NCBI GenBank assembly: GCA_004802705.1
Contig: SGPL01000143.1
Location: 1-18,326 of the forward strand
From: Bondarzewia mesenterica
Taxonomy: Eukaryota > Basidiomycota > Agaricomycetes > Russulales > Bondarzewiaceae
Direction: 5' to 3'
Length of the DNA stretch: 18,326 nt
Each line of letters starts with the position of its first letter. Within the stretch, counting starts at the first letter, position 1. Of this stretch, positions 1-9,494 are shown in pieces. Under the pieces are notes generated by a model that did no database searches, was not told the DNA's origin, and was given only the letters and a program-made list of their open reading frames with translations. The position numbers and the translations under genes are program-made.

Positions 1-55
1 TGGATACAAAAGGTAGAGAGCCAATGGCCACCAGGAGGAGAGAGGAGTACTTCAT
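1..55 (-). CDS. 5' end of a gene for a probable secreted protein (partial, runs off window)
   Basis: On the minus strand an ATG at 55-53 opens a frame that stays open for 18 codons to the window edge. It starts MKYSSLLLVAIGSLPFVS, which has the form of a eukaryotic signal peptide: a basic residue at position 2, then a hydrophobic core. Only this leader is visible, so no family can be named. The next gene upstream on this strand is the secreted beta-glucosidase at 1006-5365, which fits a local run of exported proteins, but that link is inference. A longer gene starting further upstream cannot be excluded. Confidence 0.5.
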   Translation of the reverse strand, partial: MKYSSLLLVAIGSLPFVS

Positions 56-452
56 CACAGAAGTTGAGCCTCAAAGAGGACAGTCCGAGTTGACTTTAAG
101 AAGGCGAACTCGGAGTCTCTCGTGCGCCGCACCTGCCTCCAGCCGAGATTAATTTGTTATGTATACCCGACTTTTTGCTGTAAGCACTTCCTGCTCACAT
201 GCAACGGTGTCTTCCATTCATGGCATGGAGCAGGCGTCCTGCCAGAAGCGGCCCTGGCACATTGATAAAAAAAAATTCAGTGATACCATGCATTCATCTA
301 GAAGAACCGGAAAATAACTGCAACGAAGAGTTTGAAGGATTTGTCCTGTCGAATGTGCCATTCTCTTGACACCAATACTGTGGCAGGCCGGAATAGGAGA
401 GAATGTGTAGGACCTGAAAAATCCGCGGAAGTAAAATTCGATATCTGTGGGA
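56..452 (-). promoter_or_regulatory. Non-coding stretch, presumed 5' flank of the partial gene at the left edge
   Basis: No convincing coding signal was found on either strand. By position this is the promoter and leader of the minus-strand gene starting at 55. It holds an A-run near 268-276 and no clear TATA box at the expected distance. The label rests on position alone. Confidence 0.3.
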
Positions 453-704
453 TCAACCGTCTAAATTTGGAAAGTCTTCAGGATTGATGGAGAACCTGCA
501 ATCACATGTCATGGGTCCTCCAGCATATGGTGCATCAGGCTTCACCTTCAAATTGTCAAAGGTCTGCTCAAGGTTTGTCGGCCCGCTGATCAAGCAAAAG
601 CTTGTTCCAATGACTTGAGCAGGGTCGTAGGACCGGCGCCTCTGTCACCATGAAGGTATAGGCTCGTCAAAGTTGATGAAGTCGAAGTCACCAAATTCAA
701 CAGT
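453..704 (-). pseudogene. Unrecognised coding-like segment with one in-frame stop, possible relic
   Basis: Read on the minus strand from 704, 19 codons (including FGDFDFINFDEPIP) are followed by TGA at 647-645. Then come 63 more open codons (including YDPAQVIGTSFCLISGP and PYAGGPMTCDCRFSINP) and a stop at 455-453. The composition looks protein-like, but I recognise no family. No convincing start codon or upstream exons fit between 704 and the end of the beta-glucosidase gene at 1006, so a whole gene is unlikely. It may be the C-terminal remnant of a lost gene, a gene with a sequencing error at the TGA, or a chance open frame; 63 open codons alone are not strong evidence. A splice that removes the TGA and keeps the frame was sought and not found. 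Confidence 0.25.
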
Positions 705-1005
705 TTACAAGCAAGACGGCTCAAGCGCTCGAGAGTCAACAGTGGATGACTTTCCGTAGTCATATCTTTATGATATGATATTCCATGGAATAAAACCACT
801 GCTTCTGCCCAGGTGCTCCTCCAATCAGGTTACGCGAATTGGCGTGATTTAGCTCTTGATTGCTTACATATTTCAACACAGATTATTTTTAAGGCTACGG
901 AAAGTCATCCAATCGAACGTTAACTGGATGTTGAGATCTGTGACCTGATATTTGAGACGAAGAGATACAAAGAAGAAAAAACAACGTTTTAGGTGTCCAG
1001 CCACG
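705..1005. other. Non-coding stretch downstream of the beta-glucosidase gene
   Basis: This should hold the 3' untranslated region and terminator of the minus-strand gene ending at 1006. I saw no canonical AATAAA on the minus strand close to the stop and no further coding signal. Confidence 0.3.
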
Positions 1006-4000
1006 TTAGTTCTTGATGGATCCGGTCAACCGCCTGTCACGGCTGCTCGCTCCAACAGATACCCCGGTCGCGCCTACTGGGATCTCCCAGCGCTGGGTGA
1101 CAACGTTCCAGATTGAAAGATCGTACCGGGACAGCTTGAAAGAAACCGTCTTATGCTCTCCTGGGGCCAAGAAGACGTTGTCGAACCCCTTTAAATTGAA
1201 CGGAGCCGAGTTAGCAGAGCTAGGTGGCGACGTGTAGAGTTGGGGGCTCTGTACATCATGAATTAGATTGAATGCACATATAACCTTACAGCTCGTTTAA
1301 AACTGACCTCGTGTCCTGCAACAGTTCCATTGTTCTTGAGCGAGAAGCTAACTGTGATGACCGGCTCATGTAACCTGGATATTTGAATGAGTCAGTTTCT
1401 AAGATGTCGATGAAATCTAACGCAGCTGCGACGTGAAAAACCTACCAAGGGTCAAGGGAAGAGCCAGGGCCGGAAGGCGGAGTACCAGTACCAACGGATC
1501 CAGTAACACTCAGATCCGAATACTGAAAAGTTGTGTAAGACAACCCGAAACCGTACTCAAATCTGGGTTCGATGCCGGCCTAGATGTCATGTCAGTAGTG
1601 TGTCTGGCCACGTTGGTGAGGATGGCTGACCGCATCAAAGTGCCTGTAGTCGATGAAAATGCCTTCATTGTATGGGATTTGGACGATGCTGCTGCTTGCA
1701 GTATAATTAACTTGTGCAGAATAGTCATCAATGCTCTTCCCAATTGTATAGGGCAAGCGGCCACTGACGGTGAATCGCATGAATAGTGATTAGAACCGTC
1801 AAATTCGCATGACGCACCTGGGGTTATAAGTTCCGTATAGGACGTCAACAAGGGAATTTCCTGTGGGCGTTTATCCACTTCAGGGTACTTCACANTACTC
1901 AATGGTCTGGCAACTTACCCGCTTCTTGACCAGGAAGGCCACTCCACACCTACGGAAGATAGTACATGGACGCCTTGTTTGGATGATACAATTTACACAT
2001 ACCAGTGCGGTGACTATAAACCCAAAACACATTGATTAGATCGTGCGACTCGTACGAGACCAGAAATTTACCATTAGGATTGTCGATCCAATTCTCGACC
2101 ACTATAGGACCGACGGTATTCACAACGACGATTGTATTGTTGTTGACGCTGGCCACTTCCTCGACCAGAGCATCCTTGAAAAAAATTAAAAGATTCAGGA
2201 TGTGTCGATTCGTAAGCGGAAAACATGCACTTACACCGCTGTGCCAAGCAAACAGGTCATTTCTATCGCCGGCGTTACCCTCGACTGTAAGATATCCCTC
2301 ACCGCTGTCCGCGGTAATGAAGACGAAAGCTACATCTTTCCCGGATGCCGCGGTTGCTGCAGCATTGAGATCGGTGTCGCTCAGTGAAGACGAGACGGTC
2401 GTGCCGTCCGTCTTTGATCTGTTAGTAATGGCATCAAGAGGCTAATGAAAAGCGAATAAGAGAGTGGAATTCAGATCGTTCTGGAGTGATAAAGGCTTAC
2501 ATTGATAAGATATGGGAAGTAGGCAGTCCTGTAAAACGTAGCTGTAAGTCAATAGCCTCAATGGATCCGTACCATGCTCCACATACCCACTTCCCCATCC
2601 CATTGCAAGGACGCCGTCATCGCCACTCTGGTCAACATATCTTGAGTCGCACGGTCAATAATGAACGGTCACAAACATCATTTATGCGTACCCGTTCAAT
2701 CCTTGAGAAGACGGCCCGGCACCGTTCCCAATAATGCCGATAGTTTTTGGCGCTTTTAAGGGCAAGACACCATTTTTGTTCTTTAACAACACCGTGGAAG
2801 CCGCGCCTATCGTCCGGATAAGACTGCATGGACGGCATGAGAAGGCGTAAACTTTTGAAGGTATGAAAGCGTTATCTTACCTGGCGTGATCTGCTTGGAC
2901 ATTAACGTGGGTGTTGACCGATGTGGTCCAGTCCCAGGCGTCGAAGTTCACGGCAGGGAAGCCAGAGTCCTGCCCTAGCAGATACCTGGGAATGCATGAG
3001 CCTGTGGGCTATTCTTGAAAGAAGGGTAGCGGTACCAAGCCGCGAGAATGCGGGTTCCCATATCCTGAGCTCATACATCGTCAAATGGAGGATACAGGTA
3101 CGACAAAGCTGACATACATCGATGCGTGATTGTGGAACAGAACCGTTCTGTACTGCGCTTATAAGAGCGGGCCCGAAGTAACTGTGGGAGGACGTGAGGG
3201 ATGATTAAAAAAAAAAATCGCGCCTTGACTGACCTGGTTCCAGATCCAGAGGATATATCTCCTGGCATTGTCATCTGAGGGAAATAAGAATTTACAACTC
3301 TCTGAATGGCTGAATGGTTGATCAGACTCACATCGAGGCCATGATTCACTGCCGTCGTCGAGTGAGTTGCCCACCAGTCTGATAGTTGAATAAGCAACTG
3401 CGTATACTTCAGCCCGCCGTGTCACATACCAGACGTTACATCTGTTGAAATGCTGGTAAGAATAAACACATGATATCAGAGCCCAGCACATACATCCTTG
3501 AAAACCAAGCTCCGTTTTCAGAATACCATTTAAAGTCTTGTCGTTCTCACAAGAGAAGCTGCCATTGACTAAAGGTAATGAGCATACGACACAAAGATGT
3601 TGTCAGCGAGTGCATAGCGCACTTTGGTCTGAGAAAAAGATGTTCAGCATCAGATGGATTTTAACGTAGCCGATATTTTGCCTGACTCACTATAACTACA
3701 CATCACGGAAGCCACATTGGCCTGAACGCTTCTTAAGAACTGAAGCAGGAAGGATATTATGGTGAGACCAAATTCTCGCAATCAAAACGAGGGATGTTTC
3801 TACCACGTACCGGGTGAGAATACAGCTCGTGTTCCTAGCCGGTGCTATCAGTAAATGTTTGAATATGGACATGCTGAAGATACAGCATACCGCTCTAGAT
3901 TGGAGATAAATCAATTTCTTTTAACATAGAATGATGTTTAATGATCGGACGTGCCTGTCATCTACATTGGATGAGCTTGTCGTTCGGGAATGCTCTTGCT

Positions 4001-5365
4001 CGCTATACGACGAGTGGAAGGAGATGTCAATATAGATTTCTGAGATATAAGAGACGCCTACTTATTGATATAATGCTTCGCACACGCTTGCACGCCATTG
4101 GACTGTATACCAATAATAGTCTCATATGCACCTTCACCAGACAGGTATGGATCGCCACCGAACCTGAAAGACGCAATGATAGCGGTCGGTATGATTTTTA
4201 AGTCTCAGTCCAGGAACCCTTACCCTTCCCAGTTTCGACCGGCAGCCGGAGCGCGTACCAAATTCCTGGTTGAAAGTCAATAAACCTGACCTCGTCAGTT
4301 GGATGAAAAGCCTTACATCATTGGGCCCAATGCGACATGTACTCCTTTGCCACGGAATTCTGCACCGAGCGCTGCACCGCGCAGGTTCATGAGGGTGCGG
4401 TTGAAACTATAAACAATGGTGTAAGGTCATGTGCACCACACACCAACAGGTTGCATCTCACGTAGCTGCAACATTTATGGCTCTATGGATGAATAATTAG
4501 TTCAGCTCAGACAGGAAGCGCAGATAACGCACGGAGGGAAGGCAGACACGAAATCAGCGTATCGCACGCCCAGCGGGCTATCTGGGATGAGAGATTAAAC
4601 CAGGGGGACCTGAAAAAATGGTGCATGTGACACTAACCTTCAAGACAAAGACCTGGGAAATCGATTGAGGAGATTGGAAGGGTATTCCCGACACAATTCC
4701 CGTTCATCCACCCCACACCTAAAGAGAACGTCAGAACAAACATCATTAATGGCTCATGAGCACTTACCCGTCGCGAGGCTGACCTTGTCTTCAAGAGACA
4801 AGTTTGCCACGGCAGCCTGGGCCTGTAAGGCAAGTCAAACACATCAACATAAATATGTATGACCATAAGACAACTAAGTCGAAATCGCTAACCTTCACAT
4901 AGGCAGCCTTCCATTCTGGGGAGATGTTGGCTGGAATTGCGAGTAAACAATGAGCGGAAAGCTGATAACCAGGATCCGCTCTTACCTGGTATCGGGCTAC
5001 TTGAAGCTGGAGCAGTGCTCGTCGTGCTCGTTTTCACCGAGGTTCTAGTGCTGGTAGAAGAGGCTGAAGAAGGCGAACCACTAGGCTGACACTGAAAATA
5101 GTCTGCATTGCAAACTTCAAGGTCAATTGACTACCTTCCATGAAAAAATAGTGCGTACGGTCGTTGGCCACTATGCATGTGTATCCGCTCACGCACGCCG
5201 TAGGGCCAGTCCTGGATGAATACCAGTGAGTGCCGCGGCCCAAAATATCAAGTTGAGAAAACAGACTGACCATCCTATTCCGCCGCACTGTTTGTATGCA
5301 GACTGCTGCGCAAGAACAGAGCTCAAAAAAGAAAGCAGCACACCAAAAGTCGCTTCAAATCTCAT
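1006..5365 (-). CDS. Secreted beta-glucosidase, CBM1-linker-GH3-FnIII
   Basis: Extracellular glycoside hydrolase family 3 enzyme expected to release glucose from cellobiose. The 34 exons sum to 2433 nt (810 residues): 5365-5271, 5211-5159, 5102-4986, 4930-4893, 4822-4768, 4718-4638, 4581-4533, 4482-4462, 4406-4317, 4265-4224, 4163-4062, 4002-3951, 3834-3811, 3739-3691, 3628-3623, 3568-3494, 3441-3430, 3378-3332, 3274-3234, 3181-3118, 3064-3036, 2985-2881, 2823-2692, 2640-2587, 2528-2501, 2441-2235, 2174-2072, 2013-2003, 1949-1919, 1860-1818, 1763-1631, 1579-1446, 1374-1308, 1248-1006. Signal peptide 1-19. CBM1 with Cys27, 38, 44 and 54 and Trp32. Ser/Thr linker about 57-93. GH3 N-domain with RNWEGFGGDPY (210-220), KHYI (243-246) and nucleophile Asp321 in TSDWW. 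GH3 C-domain with SGEGY; Glu535 is the likely acid/base. SGRLPYT at 619-625, [12 protein letters not shown], then an FnIII-like domain to the end. Start chosen because it directly precedes the signal peptide. Family assignment is very secure; a few splice sites (exon 12 donor GTCCGA) are less so. Confidence 0.93.
3430..3441 (-). other. 12-nt micro-exon reaching into the catalytic nucleophile codon
   Basis: Exon 17 of the beta-glucosidase. It follows a ...CAG acceptor and precedes GTATGT. It completes the Tyr codon, encodes Val-Thr-Ser, and ends with the G of the GAC codon for Asp321. The 3' half of that codon lies across a 51-nt intron in the exon starting at 3378. Only this splicing yields the family consensus GYVTSDWW. 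Confidence 0.8.
3623..3628 (-). other. 6-nt micro-exon in the beta-glucosidase gene
   Basis: Exon 15 (ACCAAA), between a 62-nt intron (3690-3629, GTGAGT...CTCAG) and a 54-nt intron (3622-3569, GTGCGC...TTTAG). Joined to its neighbours it gives [13 protein letters not shown], matching the conserved Y-N-Q-[IV]-N-G run just before the nucleophile region of GH3 enzymes. Skipping it would keep the frame but remove the N-Q pair. Confidence 0.7.
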
Positions 5366-5890
5366 GGTGAAGACGATCGAAAGGCAGCGGGTCCTTTGTG
5401 TACTTCAAATAAGACATCGTGCGCGACGGTTTTTAAACCACAACATTTCTGCAACTCTAGAAATGATTAGGTGCCAACATAGAGACGTGCCTCTCGGTGA
5501 AGACGCGGAATGGCGGAGAAACAACGGAGGGCCCACAAGCAGATGCACAAAAGTTGCAGAAGCCCTTGATAAGTCACAGAAGCAACATACGAGACCATCT
5601 GCAGCGACGTGCGAGATAAAGCGGCACACGTGGCTGACAATGTTGTACCCCAACGGTTCCGCAACGTGAGTTCACCGTCTGACAAAAAACAGTCCAAGAA
5701 AGAATTCTGCATGCGCGGCGAGTCAGTCACGCAAATCAGAGACGCACCTGCCGATGGTCTATGATGAGCCACAAGGGATTTAATCAGAACCGCGTCCGAA
5801 AGAGACAATCTACGATTAATTAATCCTTCAGTAAATATGCTTATTAGACAATGGGTATATCACACTGAAGATCCATTTGTGTCGCGTACG
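5366..5890 (-). promoter_or_regulatory. Intergenic region, presumed beta-glucosidase promoter and 3' end of the lipid transfer gene
   Basis: No gene is supported here: the open frames on both strands lack start context, splice logic or a recognisable family. A TATA-like TTTAAAA (minus strand, 5437-5431) sits about 70 bases before the beta-glucosidase ATG. A GCGGAG at 5513-5518 fits the Cre1 carbon catabolite repressor consensus SYGGRG. That consensus is too short for a single match to prove regulation. Confidence 0.35.
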
Positions 5891-8581
5891 TTACCATAGA
5901 GGCGTCACGTCCTTCCAACCCTTTGTCCGTTGTTCCCAATAACCACCCGCATACACCCACTCATCGCCCACCTGCTTGAACCAACTCGGCTGCCGGTCCT
6001 TCCCCTGTCGCCGCCGTTCCCTCTGCAATTCTTCCACCCGCGTTTTCTCGGACTCCGCTAAGTCCAGGTTCCCCTCCTCAAGCGCCCTGACGTCAGGTCT
6101 CAATCGCGAATCTGTGGGCGGGAGTCTGCCCTTCAAGTCCGGCGTAATCTCATTGAGCGTAAGGCCCCAGGAAGTGAACCCGTAGTAGTCGAGGGCATTC
6201 TTCGGGAAAGGCGTCATCTTCCAAAGAACGTGAAGGTGCGAAGAGCCAAGCTTGCGCGCGAGGGATTCGTCCCATTTCCCCTCTAAAGTCGCGTCGGTCT
6301 TGCCTGAAGGAGAATAAACGGTGCCGGACACCACGTCGGAGACGCCCCAGTACCCATTCTCCTTGAATTCAACGACACAACGCGCGTTCGTAGTTACATT
6401 CTCGATGGTCATCTTGCCCGTATGTTCCAGGTACTTCGTCCCTAGCATGAGATTCCGCATAAAGGACGAAGGCTTCTTCCTGTGTGCGCCACGAGGTTAC
6501 CAACTCATCCTGGTATTGATTTATTAATAGACGCTCACCACTGATAATGGTCACCTCCGATCTTGACGTGATTTGTGCCAATTGGGATGATCTCCAAGCT
6601 TTTGCCTGGCAAGATACGGGGAAATCGTCCAGTCGGTCAATCATCGGTTTTGAGAATTTCGGTCAACTACGTACCCCAGAATTTCGTCTTTCCCGAAGAC
6701 GTCGCATACATTTCCCAGCCATTGCCCTCTGCGTGGTAGGCAAGGATTACCGGATAATGACTAACTTTTTCAGAAATAAATTTCATTCTTGGGTCCTCAA
6801 ATGTTTCAGCAAGCATTGGATTGCTAGATCAAGGATGTTAAGTTGTGCCTGAGGCAGCATAGATGACGAGAAGATAGTGGTAACTCACAAGCCCTTCCTG
6901 CTTGAGCGATGTCTAGTATGCGCATAGCCGGAGACAGCGAACGCTGCGACATAGCACAACCGTTCGACAGGATCCCGTGTATGAGCAGCTTCGGACAGGA
7001 GACAGTAGTATTCGACCTCCTCTGCTGCTCGTTGCAAGAGCGTCAATGGTTCATTGAAGGTCACAGGAAAAGCTATGCTCGCAAGATCCTACTCAATGGG
7101 TCAAAACAGGTCTCCATGAGGCAAACTTTGGCGGACGAACCTTGCCCACGTTCTTTTTGAGCACGGCGAACAAGCTCCCTTCGTCTCCGACAGGACCCGT
7201 GGGCAATTGAGTTCGCCGTACAATCTCCTGCGAGTGAACGGGCTCCTCTTCATTCTCCATCCCAGGTAACTCTTGCGGTTCCATTTCCTCGTCGGTGTCG
7301 GAAGCGTCGGAATCGTGATAAAGACTACTCCGACTATCAACGACGGTGATCTTGCTGTTTGTGCCGACTTCGTCATCAGCAGGCGGCGTTACGTCTAACA
7401 CGAATTCTTGCGCGCCGTCCGGCTCGCTATGGGTATCATGTGCATCGAACCATTCGCTTTCACCGTCGCTCACAGATGCAATGGTGGATGCTCGCTTCCT
7501 TTGCCCATGAGAGCTGATTGGTTTATTCGGACTTGGGCTGCGGTCGTACACCTCTTCGGCAGTGGCGGGAAGTGGCGAACCGTGCGCGGTAGATGGATTT
7601 GTCTCAATCTGTGGCAATGTCGGCAGCAATTTGGCCAAGGCAGACTGCTGAGCTTTCAGTGAAACTAATGCATTCTGAGCGCGATCGTAAGGCGCCAGAG
7701 ATGTTGAAGAGCGACTATCAGAGTGGTCCGGTGNATGAATGGGAACAGGGGATGGTGCGTGCGCTGCAATACGTGTCTGGGTCGGTTCGTATTAGGCTAG
7801 ACGAACAACGTACCCTTTTTAAACAACCCAAACTTTGGGCCGTCCCTAGATCCTTCCTTATGTTTTGACAAGCTCGGGGCTCTCTTTTTTGAGGTTACAT
7901 GCCAAGCTTGAATCGCGCTATCCAACTCTGCTAGTGTCTGCACCATGCATATGGAATGAGAATAAATCACTAGACGCGCATTTTATCGGCTCACGATTCC
8001 CATCTCCTCGACCATGGCTGCAGTTCTACTCGCTTGGCCTAGCCTTGAGGCAGCCCTTCCTACTGACGACCTCCGTCCTAATGACCTGGAATCCACGGGC
8101 GACGCGATGAACTGCCTGGAGCGACGATGTAAAGCGGCATGCGACCAGGCGTGATACGTACGACATACCGAAAGGCAGACATCCACTGGTCAAAGTCACT
8201 GGTGTTTAGGCATTTAATGTGAAATGTTGCACTACTTGAGTCGATGTGTATGTCTTTCTGCCCACGCGCAGTGGAGATAGCGGCATGTGGGAGTTCTATA
8301 TGATCTCGAAATGGCTTTCCAGGCTCGAAGGAATAGGCGAGAAGACCAGATTTAAATAGGACGAAATACCGTCGGGCAAATCCTACGGAGTACGGGAGAC
8401 GAGGGATTGAGTTCGAAGATCCCGATTCACTTAACACGCACAACTCACCTTGCATCTTCTTGCGCCTCTTTTTCAACATCCATCCATCCTTCAATACGCT
8501 GCTGGGTGGAGAGACAGTGGCTGGAGAAGTGGATGCAGGAATTGCCAGAGCGGCAGAGCGCTTGGAGAGACCGGTGTGCAT
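5891..8581 (-). CDS. osh3: Oxysterol-binding protein-related lipid transfer protein (PH + FFAT-like + ORD), Osh3-like
   Basis: Predicted lipid transporter at ER membrane contact sites, moving sterol or phosphatidylinositol 4-phosphate. Exons 8581-8449, 8382-8169, 8115-7995, 7937-7814, 7763-7141, 7088-6889, 6823-6675, 6605-6539 and 6479-5891 give 739 residues. A PH domain spans about 31-117 (DGWMLKKRRKK, RRYFVLF, closing QWMSAF). It is followed by a Ser/Arg-rich stretch, TLAELDSAIQAW, and a disordered acidic region carrying EWFDAHD (301-307), an FFAT-like VAP-binding motif. The ORD runs from about 380 (RRTQLPTG, NVGK at 402-405) through NPMLAETFE, SEKVSHYP, KSLEIIPIGTNHVKI and YWGVSDVVSGTVYS to the C-terminus. 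The signature has His-Tyr where most family members have His-His. Start chosen because the ATG directly precedes the PH domain; the GOLD domain of yeast Osh3 is absent. One N at 7734 leaves residue 208 unknown. Family certain; the Osh3 subgroup is inferred from layout and ORD similarity. Confidence 0.9.
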
Positions 8582-9494
8582 ATTGTCGCCAAATAGATAT
8601 AATTGAGACTAAGAAAGAAGAGATGTATATGTCTAGGAAGTCAACAAGAGACCAAGAACTCGTGTTTATATTCTCCGTCGAGAGCGCGAGGGGCACAGCA
8701 AACACAGGTTGCGCGCGAGAGCTCACCTAAACAAGGATGGTCGCCCAGAGCAATCGTCTCACAAGGCCGGAAGCCTGCGGGCAAGCTGGCGTTTAAAATG
8801 GGGAAATACGTAGGTAGGGTACGTGGGTGAATAACGGAGGAGGCCTGAAGACAACATGGAAAGTCGGGGTCAAACCGAGCGAAGAGCACACGGCATCATC
8901 TGTGTCGCGTCAGATTTGTGACTATATATTAGTCTTGGCTCTCTCACTAATTGGCCCAGAATTGGCCTCGGCAACGAGTTGGACCAAGCTGTATTTATTG
9001 TCATTGCAGGGAAAAAGTCATAGTCAAACAAAGTACTGTACTTGGGAAAGATTTCGAGGATACACAAACCGGCATGAACGTGCACACATCATCATCATAC
9101 ACACCTTGCCTGCGTCGACGTCATACGTTGGGACGGCCCGAACAAAGTTCAAACATCGCCGTAGTATAATGAAAAAGAAAAACAAAGAAAGAAAAAATAC
9201 CCAGGCTTCAAATTTTCAAACTTCAAGCTTGAATATTGAATGGTGAATATAGCATAGATTGCTCACGACGCAAGACACGAGTTTGCCATTGGTTCGCAAT
9301 TGATGGGGAAAGAATGAGTGAGCTGACCGGCAGAAGGGGTGCTGACTGAAGCGGTCCCACAGGGTCCCGTGCACAGCGGATAGCTCAATATAATAACAAG
9401 TTTCTCTAATCGCCATCGGGATCAACTCTCGAAATCCCTCCTCTCTCTCCAAACCACCATCGCTTTACCCCGCCTTCGTGCTATCCTCCATATC
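8582..9494. promoter_or_regulatory. Shared divergent upstream region between the lipid transfer gene and gnd1
   Basis: 913 bases between two divergent ATGs with no supported gene. Two ATTGG motifs at 8950-8954 and 8961-8965 read CCAAT on the minus strand, and another ATTGG lies at 9288-9292. An AT-rich ATATAATA at 9388-9395 and a pyrimidine-rich leader (about 9430-9490, CTCTCTCTCC) precede the gnd1 start. A purine-rich tract (about 9171-9198) and a 12-base palindrome TTCAAGCTTGAA at 9222-9233 are also present. Functions are inferred from position only. Confidence 0.4.

Noticed and set aside
4098..4283. Plus-strand open frames antisense to the beta-glucosidase
   Set aside because: The minus strand here encodes the conserved RNWEGFG and DPYLSGE motifs, so these are shadows.
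5226..5669. Plus-strand open frame of 147 codons overlapping the beta-glucosidase start
   Set aside because: It covers the antisense of the CBM1 and signal-peptide exons and then non-coding sequence. No family resemblance or start context was seen.
7093..7376. Alternative minus-strand frame inside the lipid transfer gene
   Set aside because: It is a shifted reading of the acidic linker exon. The main frame carries the FFAT-like motif and joins correctly to the ORD exons.
9222..9233. Palindrome TTCAAGCTTGAA as a possible regulator site
   Set aside because: A 12-base palindrome in AT-rich intergenic DNA is expected by chance. No second copy was noted.
8827..9246. Plus-strand 139-codon open frame in the divergent region
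   Set aside because: Composition is Lys/Arg/Ser-rich without motifs, and it lies in the shared upstream region. Treated as chance.
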